Part shown: positions 34,316 to 47,495 of the stretch, piece after piece | Numbering within the stretch: position 1 is the first letter of the stretch | Layout of the letters: every line of letters begins with the position of its first letter | Assembly (NCBI GenBank): GCA_947685225.1 | Contig: CANTUV010000035.1 | Coordinates: 7,943,501-8,007,500, forward strand | Source of the DNA: Garcia nutans | Lineage: Eukaryota; Streptophyta; Magnoliopsida; Malpighiales; Euphorbiaceae | Reading direction: 5' to 3' | Length of the DNA stretch: 64,000 nucleotides | Notes under the pieces: generated by a model | What the model was told of the DNA's origin: nothing | What the model saw: the letters and a program-made list of their open reading frames with translations, nothing else | The model's database searches: none | Program-made: the position numbers and the translations under genes

Positions 34316-36585
34316 ATGGAAAAAACAACAAACCAGTCTTCAGATACTTTAATTTTAGAAACACCAACAGTTTTATCCACACCAACACACACTATAATTA
34401 AAGGTAATATTGTTCCCTCTAATGGTGAGTTAATTTCTCTTAATGCCTCATCACAAATACCATTCAAACTCTCCAAGAATGGAGGAAATTATGCATCATG
34501 GAAGTCACAAATGATTAATCTTCTTTTGGGCTATGGTCTTTTTGGTTTTGTTGATGGATCATGGCCATGTCCGCTAAAAACTTATCTGGGATATTCACAC
34601 TGGTTTCGTTAAGATAGATTAGTACTCCTTGGCATTCAGGCTACTATTCACAGTACTATTGGCCCTAATGTTAATAATTGTGGTACATCAGCTGAAGCAT
34701 GGAATAAGTTAGAGACCATCTATGCCAATAACTCCAACACACGTATGCTTTCCCTCTTATCTTCACTTATGGCTAATATAAAAGAGGGCAAATCTGTTAC
34801 AGTCTATATGAGCAAGGTAAAAGGCATTGTTGATGATCTTGCTCTCATTGGCCATCCATTGAATGATGCGCAAGTCATGGCTCACACTTTGAATGGCCTT
34901 GGTAATCAATATAAAGAGTTAAAGGCAATTATCTACATCCATGATACCCCCATAACTTTTGAGGACCTCTATGACAAACTACTAGATGAAGAGCTGCGTC
35001 AAAACCATGATGAACAAAAAGAAGATGAAATTGAAATCACAGCTCAATTTGCTCAACGCAAAAAACAACTAAAGGAGCAGGGGTGGTAGAGGCAACAATC
35101 GAAATACCTCTTCTTATGGCTTGGAAAATAACCCAAGGCATCAAAACACATCACAGAACCAATCTCAGCAATATTACACTCGACAGTAAAAATCTCAAGG
35201 TCGAGGATATCATGCTCAAGGTACACCCTTCAATTCAAATTCTTACCCTTATTCATCATTGCGGAACTCAAATTCTCACCAGAACAATTAAGGGCAGCCT
35301 AGGATTGTATCTCAATTATGTGATAAACCAGGTCATGGTGCTAAAACATGTCGCTCTAGGGGTAAACCGTCTATGCATTTCTCTCAGCCTCAAGCCAACC
35401 TTGCTGACTGTGACTCAGGGCGCTCCAATAACAGCTGGGTTCTAGATTTGGGTGCCACTCATCATATGACTTTTGATCTTCAAAACCTCTCCATGCATTC
35501 AGACCATGTTAGGAATGAAGATATTATAGTTAGTAACGATAATGAAATATCTATCTCTCATGTTGGTTCCTCAACTATTGATTCTCCTATTACTACTTTT
35601 ACACTCAATAACATTTTATGTGCACCTCTTATTAAAAAAAAATCTGATCTCAGTTTCTCAAAATAAATAGAATCACACATCTATTAAATTTTTTCCTAAT
35701 TCTTTTCTTGTAAAGGATTTCAGTACGAGGGCACCTTTGGCTCAAGGCCATAGTAAAAATAATTTGTATGAATGGTCATCATCAACACCACTACCCAAGC
35801 CATCCAACTTTCACTCAGCTTCCACCTCCATTGTCTCTACCTCCCAACTTTGGCATCAAAGACTTGGCCACCCTTCTGCTTCTGTTCAAAAGAAAATTTT
35901 AGCTAATAATCAAATTTCTATTTTTAATTTAGTTGTTTTAATAAAATTTGTGACTCTTGCTTATGTAACAAAAGTCACAAATTACCATTTAAGAACTCTT
36001 CAGTTATTTGTGATAAACCTTTTGAAGTTATTTATTTAAATGTTTGGGGTTCAGCCTCGGTCACTTCATTTGGTAATTTTTGTTATTATATTATTTTTAT
36101 TGATTACTTCGCAAAATACACTTAGTTTTATCCTCTTAAATTGAAGTATGACGTCTATAGTGTGTTTATAAAATTTCAAAACCTCATCAAGAATTATTTT
36201 GAAACTAGCATTAAAACAGTATACACAGATGGTGGTGGAGAGTATCAAGCTCTTAACTTTTATCCAAAATTAGGATCCAACATCTCACCTCACCACCATA
36301 CACCCTTGAACATGTTGGTTCTGCAGAAAGAAAACATTGCCATATTATAGAAACTGGCTTAACACTCTTACATCATGCTTCAATTCCTACTAGTTTTTGG
36401 TTGCCTGCATTCCAAACTGCTACATATCTCATAAATCGTATGCCAACACATGTTCTTAATAATGACATACCATACAATAAATTGTTTGGCCATCCACCAA
36501 AATACATTTCTCGAAGAGTCTTTAGCTGTCTTTGTTATCCTTGGGTTCGCCATTATAACACTAATAAACTTGAACAACGATTATA
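34316..36585 (+). pseudogene. Broken copia gag-protease-integrase (element 1)
   Basis: Gag starts at the ATG at 34316; a stop at 34610 splits it, and the same frame resumes through 35089. A CCHC-like knuckle near 35310-35360 reads SQLC..GHGAKTC, so the first Cys is Ser. The protease core near 35440-35470 reads WVLDLGATHHMT, with Leu in place of the catalytic-triad Ser of DSGA. A GAG-pre-integrase motif LWHQRLGHPS (about 35850) and integrase pieces including YTDGGGEY (about 36215) follow in different frames. There is no reverse transcriptase. Confidence 0.88.
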
Positions 36586-36590
36586 GCCCA

Positions 36591-37899
36591 ATTAAATGAT
36601 GAAAATCAATATTAAATTTAAAATTTTACAAGATTAAAAATTTTATGCAACTAATAAGCTGAAGATTTTTCTATTAAGATATATATATATATATATTTAT
36701 ATATATACATTGTTTACATAAAAAATTAACTAATTTTGATAGTTAAAGAAAGAAAAAGATAGCTAAAGAAAATGACAAAAAAACATGAAAGTTAATAGAA
36801 GAAATGAAAAAAAAAATGTGGGATTTAGTTGCCTTAAAAAATAGGAAGTCATTTTCAAATAAAATGATTTAAATTGCAAAAAAAAAAAAGAAGAAGAAGA
36901 GAATGGGGGTTTCAACCATAATCACCATGAATTCAGAAAAGAATCAATATTCAACTTTTCCATAGTTAGTTTAGAAAATTATTACCATTTGGTGTAGGAG
37001 CACTATAATTTCTCTTTTGTTTTAGTCAAAGTTTTTTTTTTATTATTATCTTTTATCAAAGCTTTGTTCTATTTTTTTTATTATCTTTTAAGTAAAATTT
37101 TCTAATGAATAATTTTATTTTATATATTCTCTTTCATTTCCTTATTTTAAAATTTATAAGCATTACTATAAAATTCAAATAAATTGTTATCAAATAGTTT
37201 AATAACTTATTGCTTTCCTTGCAGTTCTTGAAGAAGTTATAATCACTTGAGTATTTATGAAATTTTTATGTCTCTAACGCGCTCATGACTCAAATTAAAG
37301 GTCAAATATAACTTTTCTTAAATTTTGAGGAAAACACGTATACAGACATATATAAGTTTAGGAAAAATTTATCTTTGAAAATTTTAATTGAAATTTTATA
37401 ATAAGAGGAGAAATTTTACTGATTAAAAAGTGAAATTGATTTTTAATTTTATTATATTGTATTATGATTAATCTTTGAACTTTAATTAAAGCCAGTTGAA
37501 TTTTTTAGTTTTATAAATCAAATTAAATTGAGTTATTAATTTAATTGTCAGTTATTTATTAAATTTATAATTTAAAAAAATCAATTATTTTTATGTTAAT
37601 CTTATTTTGTTTTTTTAACTTAGCATGATAACATTATTTTTTCTAAAAAAATTTAAATATTATTCATTTAATTTTATGGTAAAATTAAAAAATAAAAATA
37701 AAAAAATAAAATTGAAAATGTAAAATTTATCGTAAATTTATCAGTTCAATATTCAGTTAATTGTAAAAATTAACTTAAAATTTTAAAATAAAAAATCTTA
37801 TAACAAAAAACCCTAATAAACCTTATTAAAAAAAAAACTCATACGAAAATTTCCAAAAGTTAAAACTAATCACATAAACTTCCTACTCAAAATTCCTCC
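36591..37899. other. AT-rich spacer
   Basis: Contains a (TA)n run at about 36679-36708 and a (GAA)n patch near 36890. No gene seen. The last ~100 bp shift to a less AT-rich composition typical of a leader. Confidence 0.5.
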
Positions 37900-38130
37900 T
37901 CTCTTAAAAATAACCCCGTCAAAACCCTAAGCTTGCCAATCTCCGTTGCCCCTCCATCGTCAGTCACCAAGTTCGCTTTTCTGGTTGTTAGATTCCGTTG
38001 AACGCCGGCGTGATGTTGTGTTCGGCGCATTCAATTGGGAGTGCGGGCGCCGAGACACTCATCAAAATATCGTTGGTAGTATAATAAAACTTCGGCAAAT
38101 GTTTAAAATTTGAAAATCAAGCAATTAGAA
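37900..38130 (+). promoter_or_regulatory. Probable promoter/5' leader of the FAR1-ALDH6 gene
   Basis: A local GC-richer island between AT-rich spacer and the first coding exon, with an AAACCCTA-type telo-box motif near 37922. It contains no in-frame ATG that extends the FAR1 exon. A possible donor, CGTTG|GTAGT, near 38078 would allow a short 5' UTR intron. Confidence 0.4.
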
Positions 38131-41100
38131 ATGGAAAAAGAGGCTCAAATGGAGTGCATGGGTCAGTATAAGATGCTTCCTCCAGAATCAGGAACTTTTC
38201 AAGATCGTGAAGAGCTCATAAAATATGTTCGTGATTTTGGGGCTAATCAAGGCTATGTAGTAACCATTAAAAAGTCTAGAAAGGATAGGAGGGTGATTCT
38301 TGGTTGTGACAGAGGAGGTGTATATAGAAATAGGCGAAAGATTGAAGAAAGTCAGCGAAAAAGGAAAGCTTGTTCACGCCTTATTAATTGCCCTTTTGAA
38401 GCAATTGGGAAAAAGGAAGATGATATGTGGGTACTCACGGTTAAAAATGGAGACCATAACCATGAACCTTTAAAAGACATGTCTGAGCATCCGTATAGTA
38501 GGCGTTTCTCTGAAGAGGAAGTTAGGCAAATCAAAATGATGACTGAAGCTGGTATTAAACCAAGACAAGTATTAAAAGCTCTCAAGCAAAGCAATCCAGA
38601 GTTGCAGTCAACACCAAGGCATTTGTATAATCTCAAAGCTAAAATTCGTCAAGGAAATTTATCAGGTCAGTTATGCTAATTCAAGCTTTCATAGGAAATT
38701 TGGTTTCTTCAGTTTTTTCATTGTGAAGATTTTTTTTAACTAACCCCTTTTTCAGAGAAAAGTATCAAGTCATGGAGACCTAACCGGTCTGTTCATGTAA
38801 ACACCAGTATTGCTTCCACTGAAGGGTCATTAAAGGAAAACAACAACATGCCTGTAGGATTTGATATAGTTGAATTGCGTAATTATTTCTGTTGTAAATC
38901 AATGATTGAATGCTTTGACCTAATACCTTAACCTGCTAAATATTTGCAGCTGAAAGTTCCAAATTTTATTGGAGGAAAATTTGTGGAGTCACATGGGTCT
39001 ACAATCATTGATGTGATAAACCCTGTAAGCTAAGGAATTTTACATTTTCTTTCCCTCTTCATAAGGTTGTTTTATATTAATATTTTCCTATATAATATAC
39101 AAGAAATTGCTCAAGTTTCAATAACTGTCTATGAACCATTTTTTTTTTTAAATTAGGCTACGCAAGAGGTTGTTTCTCAAGTTCCGTTAACCACCTATGA
39201 GGAGTTCAAAGATGCAGTTATAGCAGCCAAGAAAGCTTTTCCTTCATGGAAAAATACCCCAATTTCCACTCGTCAACGCATCATGTTCAAACTTCAGGAG
39301 CTTATTCGTAGGGATATGGTTAGTTTACTAACAATTTGCTTAGACGTCATTTTCTGAATATTTCTTCATTTAATGTGCCCGGAAACCTTTTTCAGGATAA
39401 GCTTGCAATGAATATTACCTTAGAACAGGGTAAGACGCTCAAAGGTGCCCAGGCTGATGTACTTCGTGGTTTAGGTTAGTATTAGTAGATGTTTCCTATT
39501 GTCTTTTTCTTCTTTGTTTGAGAACGTTTATTACACTCTTATCCCTAGTTATTGAGATAAAACTTATTTATTCTTATAGAGGTAGTTGAGCATACTTGTG
39601 GAATGGCAACTTTGCAAATGGGGGAGTTTGTTCCTAATGCATCTAATGGAATTGATACATATTGCATTAGAGAACCACTTGGTGTTTGTGCTGGAATATG
39701 CCCTTTCAACTTCCCAGCAATGATTCCCTTATGGGTATGTGCTGTGCTGTGTAGCCTTTGTTTTGTTTATTGTTTCTGTCTATCTCATTTCTTTTTTCCC
39801 TTTCTGCATAGTATGTGGTGAAGATGTTGCCTCTCAGATTATTAACCCTTTTATACTTCCTCAAGGTTTCTCTTGCTTAGGATACCTCAGCTGACTGGAT
39901 TATTCATTGCCAACTTTTGTGTGTAATTTGGTTTTCATATGTTCTGTTTCTTGTATTATTTAAAATATGAAGTTCAAGTTCTGTCTATGATAAACCAAAT
40001 AGAGAAAAAAAAGACTTCTTCTCCATAAGTACTCTTCTTTATTGCAGATGTTCCCTATGGCAGTTACATGTGGAAATACGTTTGTTCTTAAGCCTTGTGA
40101 AAAAAATCCAGGTGAGTTTGTCAGACATTAAAGAATGTTGGAAGTAGCAAGCTTTTTATTGGTTGAATGAATTCATTCAGAAGTGAGTTCATTTTGCACA
40201 AGAACCCTGTAACTTAGCTTTTAGTTTCTGTAATGAATTCATCCAGATGGCTGATTCAGTAGATAAACTTCTAATTATATAGACATTTTTTGAGGGTTTT
40301 GTAAACATTATCAGGGATGGCATATACATAGAGAAACCAAATAATTTTTCAAGATTCATGATTAGATATATACATATTAGTATCAATCACATTTTCTGTA
40401 TTCATCTCATTTGTAGCCAGTAACCCTACTCATCTCCATAGAAATTTTCTCACTCTGTACAATAGATTAAAAAATTGAGAATTGGTCTAGCTTCCTATGT
40501 TAAGCACCCTATAGAAAGGCCATGTCCTATGCCACTTCATCATCCATGAAGGATATAAATGAATTTTTTAATGCATTTCCATTAGTAGCTGATGAAGGGA
40601 TCTCAAGGAATTGGTTTTTTAAAGAATCTTGGACATACCTTTTGTCATTTTAAACCTTTTCTCAACTCAAAGAGCTCATGAAAGAGAATAGCTTATTTGT
40701 ATCTTTGTTTCGGAACACACCTAGATGCATTATTACACATGCTACCATATAGGTTTTTGGCTTTAAGATGCATTTAATTTAAATGATTTCTATCAACTAT
40801 GCACCTGTATTGAATATTTCTGGGATGTTAATATGGTTGGTAATATCTTTGTCTCTTTGCTATCAGGGGCTTCAATGATACTTGCAGCACTGGCTATGGA
40901 GGCTGGTTTACCCGATGGCGTGTTCAATGTTGTTCATGGTACCAATGTAAGCTTTCTTTTAGCAATCTTTTTGTTGTTTTCTTATTATTCATGTGATTAC
41001 ATGAATTTTATAGAAGTAATAGAATGCTAATACAAAATTGTGAGGTTTAATGTAAATGGGCTTGAGCAGGCTCAAAAAAGATTAAAACCAGACATGGGTT

Positions 41101-44100
41101 GGGTGATTTGGGTTCTGGAAGTATTTATTGGACATTAATTTTTTCATTGTAATTCTTTAATCAAATTCTTATTGCTTAAGATAAATCTGTGCAGGATATT
41201 GTTAATTACATATGTGACGACGATGATATAAAAGTTATATCATTCATTGGTTCAGACATTGTAAGTTTCAGCTGTTAATGTTTGTACTTACAATTATATA
41301 TTATGCAATGCATGATGCTGTGGTTCAAATTTGAAATGTTTTCCATGTGTTCACACTTGCTTGGATTCTTATGAGTGTCACTGATCTTCAGTTGTTGAAT
41401 AGTAAATTAACTATATGCTTTTATCCTTTGGAGTGATTCAAAAGCAATTTTCCTTAAGAGTGTTCTCACTTTAAATCACTGATCAGTCTCACTTAGTGCT
41501 ACAATTGCTTTTTTAGTGTACACTTATTCTGGTTTTGAATAATATTGAAGCCATCATGAATGGCCTCATTTGATGCTCACATTTTTTTTTTGGGGTTGTT
41601 TCTTGACCTGTTGCTAGGCTGGCATGCACATACATGCTAGGGCAGCTGCTAGAGGCAAACGTGTTCAGGTTAACACTCTTATTTTGCTATCTATGTCTCT
41701 CACTCTTGCACACACATGGGTTCTTCTTGTAATCTGTATACTAAGTTGAAAAACTACATCCACTCAATTTGGCTGCGTAACTCATTGTTGTGTTGACTCC
41801 TTAGTCCAATGTAGGAGGAAAAAATCATGCAATTATCATGCCTGATGCCAGCATGGATGATACTTTGAATGCTTTGGTCGCTGCTGGTTTTGGTGCTGCA
41901 GGACAACGGTGCATGGCTCTGAATACAGCTGTTTTTGTTGGAGGATCAATGACATGGTAATGACTTTTTTGCTTAAAGACTTATCTTGTTGGGGATTTTG
42001 TTTTATGCTGAGTGAACTATATTATAAGGATTATTGGTATTTATCCTAAAAAAAAGATTATCGGTATTTAACATTTGAGGTCTCCAGAAGAAAGGTACAT
42101 TATCTCTTGTGTTTCAGTAATTCTGCTCAATTATACCCATCTTCCTGTGGTGATTTTTGTCTTCAATTTTTGTTGCCCAAATTTTTGGGGGAGAGTTGAA
42201 ATCTATTGATAAGAGATGCATGTGGAGGAAAATATGTTGGTTTTGTGAAAAAAAAAATGAGTTCTAGAAAAATGGGAGAAGAAGAAAAAGAAAAAGAAAA
42301 AAGAGGCTTTCAATTTAGTTTATCATCCCCTTCCTTTCTTCTGTTTTGTGAAAGATCCTATACAGGATACTACTATGTATATCTAGACATGTATTTCTCT
42401 TCCCCCACTAAATGTTTATCTAGACATTTCTTATCTGATCTCTTTTATAAACTCCTTAAAATGCTTGGGCATCTCTTCACTAATAATTTAGGTGCCCAGG
42501 GTTGTAGGAAAAAAAAATCTCTTACGAGACAACTAGGAATAATCCTGCATTTGCCCAGAGTTTTGAGCTTGTATCATCATTGGGATGACTAGAGGAGCAT
42601 TGGTTTCTTCTTCAAGCTATCATTGCCCATATTATCTCCCAATATTGAGCCAATCCTTGCCTCTGCTGTCCAGATGAAACAACATCAAAACTCTGGCTTA
42701 ACCATTATAAGAGAATTTCGTATTACAAGGTGAGAAAAGGAAGAGGGATTATTTGGAGTGAAATTTATAAATTTTCTCTAATACAAATTTAGATTGCATA
42801 GTTGGCCCAAACCAATTAATTTTATAATTTGAAACCTAGAAAATCCTTGTCTTTCTTTGCTTTTGTCCACACATGACATATAGTGTCAACTTGGTTTTTT
42901 TTTTCAATATTCTTAGGGAAGATGAACTTGTGGAGCATGCCAAAGAACTCAAAGTGAATTCAGGCACTGACCCTAGCACAGACATTGGTCCGGTAATTAG
43001 CAAAGAGGTAAATATGCAAGCCTGAGAATCTTTCTAGCTGAAAATCTTTCTAGTTAACTTGCTCAATACCACTGGCACTGAGAGCAGATTTTAGTTATAT
43101 ACAAATTCTCTCATGTCATTTTCTTTGTTAGTTTATCATGCATTAGTGACAGATTTTATTCTCAGATGGGATAGAAGAACTCCTTATTCCTTACATTTTA
43201 AGCTCCTTTCTTTCTCTCTTGTGTCAAAAAGACAATGTAATTTTACTTGTATTGTATACGTAATGACCGGAAGTTTTCCATTTTGTTCTCTGTGCTATCT
43301 TTTTTGCTTGATAAATTCAACTGCTTATTTGAAGTTGTTATTGTTTATACTAAATGGGCATTCTGTGATTGCTAAATTTGCAGGTAAAGGATTGGATTAG
43401 CAGATTAGTTCAGAGTGGTGTTGACAGTGGTGCTAGGTTGATTCTTGATGGGAGAAACATTGTGGTATTTACTTTTTCCAATCCTGTCTTGAGAGGATAT
43501 CCATAACTGCCTGGTACAGAAACAAATGCATGTTGAATTTTAAATTGAACCTCTTTTCCCTGATGGTATCAGTAAAAGGATTTTTTTTGCTCTCTTCACA
43601 GCTTTGATGGGAGTCTATAAAATGATTATATTGCATTGCTTTTGTTGTGCACTTAAGTTCTCCATTTTTATATTGCATTTCTATTGTCTTTCGCTAGGTA
43701 AGGTCTTCCTGTTATTATCTTCTTTGGTAAGTGCTGCCGAAGAACATTTGGCAGTCTTTTATTCCATTGCATAGGAGTTTGCTCTCTTAGTTGTTTTACG
43801 ATGAAGCTTATGCCAAGTTTTTTTTTGTAGGTTCCAGGATATGAGAAAGGAAGTTTTGTTGGTCCTACAATTTTATGTGATGTGACACTCAACATGGATT
43901 GCTACAAGGTATCGTTTTCAAGCCTATAACTCTGTTATGCTTCAGAAAAAATTAACTTGGGTAATTTATGATGAAGAAAAGTTGAACCAGAGAACTTGCC
44001 TTATTCTTGACAGCAATGTTTGTGTTGAGCAGGAAGAAATTTTTGGCCCTGTTCTACTATGTATGCAGGTAGCCTTTTATTAGTATTTCTAACACTGTCA

Positions 44101-46411
44101 TGTAAATTTTACACTTATTAGTTGGAGACTGGTTAACAAAATCTTTTGTTTGATCACCAACAGGCTGACAGCCTGGAAGAGGCCATAACCATTGTGAATA
44201 GAAATAGGTACCCTTTTAATCTCTTACTCAGGCAGCCACTTCAGCATGTTTTTAACATTTTTACTAATTACTATCCAAAATGATAGTTCTCTTTTGAATT
44301 TTTAAGTATTCCTTCTTCCTGCTTTAGAATAAACATGTATTGTTGGAAGGCTTTCTTACCTATTCTGCGAAGAAATTTTATGAACTGTGGCTAAGAATAG
44401 CTGTTTTGTACTATCAAAATGCTGCAAGGAATTGCAACTTTTTGAAATTTATATTGTTTAAAATGTGGGAAAATGAGGAGCATTGGTTTGATGAATTTTA
44501 GATTTTAATCTGTTGAATTGAAATCTACATATTGCCTCAATCATTCCTGAAATTCCCATCTGACTTTGAATTCTTATTACCTTGCTTTGGCAGGTATAGG
44601 AATGGTGCATCCATATTTACATCATCTGGTGTTGCAGCAAGAAAGTTCCAGAATGATATTGATACTGGGCTGGTAAGGCAACCTTTCTTTCCATCTGGCA
44701 GGTCAGTGTTGTTAGGATAATAGGTTTTACTTTTTCACAATCTAGAAGATATGATGGCCTTCTAGTTTTTCCTGTAGGTCAAATATCTATGGGTATTCTA
44801 AATTAAATAAGCAAAATCCAATTTATGTTAGCTCTCACCAATAAAGATAGAAAATGCCTTTTTGTTGGTGGGAGAGGGGGAATCAAATTCTTGGTTTGCA
44901 TGTGGTTGTATTATGCCAACTATTGGGCTTGATTGTTTGTGGAATCCGCACTGGTTGATCATTATTGACGGCCTGGTTATCTTGCCCGAGTAGGACTCCA
45001 TAGAAGGATAGCTTGTCAACAGCAAACCAAGATACAATAGTGGTAGTCTTTGTTTGAACCTGTAAATTTAGACATATTAGTTTCTGACATGAAATGAGAA
45101 TGACAGGTTGGAATCAATGTTCCTGTTCCAGTGCCAGTTTCTTCATCTATTGAACTGAAGGCGTCTTTTGCTGGTGATCTCAATTTCTGTGGTATAATTC
45201 CTTGAAAGCCTACTCTCACTCTTATGATCAATCGTGGTTGGTTGAACCATTTATCAAGTGTAGGCCTTTCTGTATTCCCCTTTCTTCTATTTCCAAATGC
45301 AGGCAAGGCAAATGTGCAATTTTATACCCAGATTAAAATGGTGGCACAACAATGGAGGGGCTTACCTAGCCTAGGAGTGTCATTTGATATGGAGCCAAGC
45401 CGAGGAATTTCTTCAGTGCCTCCACCTGAGAGAGATTCGCCTAATGAAAGACTGTCTCCGGATATATCACTAGCATCAGAGAGAGATTCACCGAAGGGTG
45501 GAGAGCTCTTGCAAGAGGATTTATCAAACTCTGGAGTATCATCTATGCCCCAAATAGCTGTTGAGGATTTAGCAAGCCAGGGGGTATCTCTGGTCATGCC
45601 TCCAACTGCTGAGCAGGATTTGGATTTATCTGACCACGAGAGATCACTTTCCATACCTCCTGCAACAGAAAGGAGCTCATCAAGCCAAGAAATGCCACTA
45701 ACCATGGCCCGTACATCTGAGAGCATTTATACATCTCAAACATCCCGGTGGAAAGAAAATCCAGCCCTAACTTCCAAGAGGACTCAAAGCATATCATCAA
45801 CTTCTCAGAGAATTTACGTGCCTGCTTCTCGGAGTGGCAATGGTGGTCCACTGTCTAAGTGTGTATTTACATCTCCTCATGAGAGCGACAATATTGGTCT
45901 AATATCGCATAGGAATGACAGCATGACTCCAACCTCACATGGGACTGACAGTATTGTGCATCCAGCTTCTGAGAGGTTATATGACATTGTAGCAACTTCT
46001 CAATTGAACGACCCTATGGGTCAAACATTTCAGAGGAACGACACCATTTTTCTAGCTCCCAATAGGAGATTCATACCTGCTACAGCTCACAGGAGTGATA
46101 ATTTGGGTTCAACATCTCAGAGGCCTGATATTTCTTCACATCCAGCTTCTGAGAGGATGTATGTTAGTGGAACATCTCAAAGGACCGACAACAGAATTTC
46201 AGCTTCTCAACAGGCTGATGCTATGCCACCTTCAGAGAATATATATATGCCTACAATTGTTCAAAGAAGTAATGGTGCACCAACGACATCAGAGAGGCTA
46301 TGCATGCCTTTAACGTCTCAAAGGATGTATTCGGAAAACCCAATAATTTCAATGGATGACTTTCCTAGCCAGGGAGCTTCAATGACTTTGCCAACTTCTC
46401 ATAGGACATAG
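38131..46411 (+). CDS. ALDH6B: FAR1-domain / methylmalonate-semialdehyde dehydrogenase fusion with repetitive tail
   Basis: Nineteen exons, every junction GT-AG and in phase: 38131-38665, 38756-38853, 38950-39024, 39157-39318, 39396-39474, 39580-39734, 40048-40111, 40867-40946, 41195-41260, 41618-41668, 41805-41956, 42917-43007, 43384-43464, 43831-43908, 44033-44068, 44164-44207, 44594-44672, 45107-45191, 45303-46411; about 1039 residues. Residues 1-178 form a FAR1/WRKY-GCM1-like domain with C58, C80/C86 and H108/H110. Residues about 212-690 are a complete ALDH6: NFPAMIPLW, FIGSDIAGM and the catalytic GQRCMAL (Cys about 491). The family reaction is NAD- and CoA-dependent conversion of malonate or methylmalonate semialdehyde to acetyl- or propionyl-CoA in mitochondria. 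Residues about 690-1039 are a Ser/Thr/Pro-rich repetitive tail. Usual plant ALDH6 is about 540 residues with a mitochondrial presequence; none is visible here, so location and role are open. Confidence 0.93.
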
Positions 46412-47495
46412 GACGCTAACCAATGTTTATTTATTTTCCATGTTAGGAATGTTGTGTAGACAGTATCATCTCAGGAAAGCAAATAAGAATTTTTTTTCTT
46501 TTGATGGTTCAATTTGGAAAAAAGAAAGGAAATTTTTTCTTTTTTGAGTAAAGCAATTTTTTTAATTAACAAAAATTATAGTATGGAATTGGTAAGCTCA
46601 AAATAAATTTGAAGCAGGCAATGCCATTTATACGAGAATTTAAAGAAATGGGATTGAAGGGTTTTTGTATGTTCATACTACATGTGATGATATTCAGGAA
46701 TCCAGAGATAAATGGTTTTTTTTTTTTTTGAGGGCTGGAGATAAATGTTATAGCAATTGAAAATTAACAGTTTGTGAAAGATACTTACGGAATTTACTTT
46801 ATAGGTGGTAATGTTGCCAAGCAATAATTTATAGGTGGGTAGTGTTTATCCTTTTTCCTTGCTTTCGGAATTGAAATAAGAGAGGCCAAAAATAAGAGAG
46901 GATTGAAATTTACTTTATAGGTGGTAATGTTTTTCCTTGCTTTCCTTAGCTTTATTTGTTCTTCTTTTAGTTCACTATAGGTTTAGTTTTAGTTTCCTTC
47001 CTCTCTTATTTTTGGCCCCTCTTGGCCTTTCTTCCTTGGAGATTTTTTGAAGAAAAGGATAAACATTTTATTGTTGATGAAATTTCAATCTTTTTCTTGC
47101 TTTAATCACAGCAGCAAGATGAATAAATAATTATTTTTGAATAGAAAGTTGCTAGTAGCAAATCAACTTTCAATTAGGTTTCTATGGCTCTAAGATTGTG
47201 CTCCTATCTACTTAAGTTTAAGTCTTGTTAATGAAAAACTTTAGAAGGGAGTTATATTTCTCAGCTCTTTTTTTTCAAACTTGAAGATCAATGGCTCCTC
47301 AGCCACCAATATAGATCGTTTGGTAATATCCACTGCAATTATAATTTTAATTAGATTTATCCATTTATGTGAATGGTACTACTATTTCTTTATTCAATAT
47401 TTGGCCTTGTTCATTATCTGCTTTTTGTTTGAATTTCTTTTTATTTATTATTTGGCCTTTTATTGGATGGTGAAATATTTATTTTGGTTGAATAG
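46412..47495. other. 3' flank of the FAR1-ALDH6 gene, with local repeats
   Basis: Contains the probable 3' UTR. A 23-bp inverted repeat (46880-46902 against 46999-47021, one mismatch; arm GAGAGGCCAAAAATAAGAGA) could form a hairpin with a ~96-nt loop. A 24-bp direct repeat beginning ATTTACTTTATAGGTGGTAA occurs at 46792 and 46908. No further gene is seen; the open frame at 47281-47535 has no recognisable domain. Confidence 0.6.

Larger units (their letters stand above)
33901..36590 (+). mobile_element. Truncated Ty1/copia retrotransposon (element 1)
   Basis: 5' LTR, primer site, gag, protease and part of integrase are present in order; reverse transcriptase, RNase H and the 3' LTR are missing. 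The coding match fades at about 36590. It lies upstream of the FAR1-ALDH6 gene in the same orientation. Confidence 0.88.

Noticed and set aside
39603..39821. Dehydrogenase frame read on past 39734
   Set aside because: The downstream part is intron; homology stops exactly at the GT donor and resumes at 40048.
42206..42592. 128-codon open frame between dehydrogenase exons 11 and 12
   Set aside because: It lies wholly inside an intron whose flanking exons join in phase and has no recognised domain.
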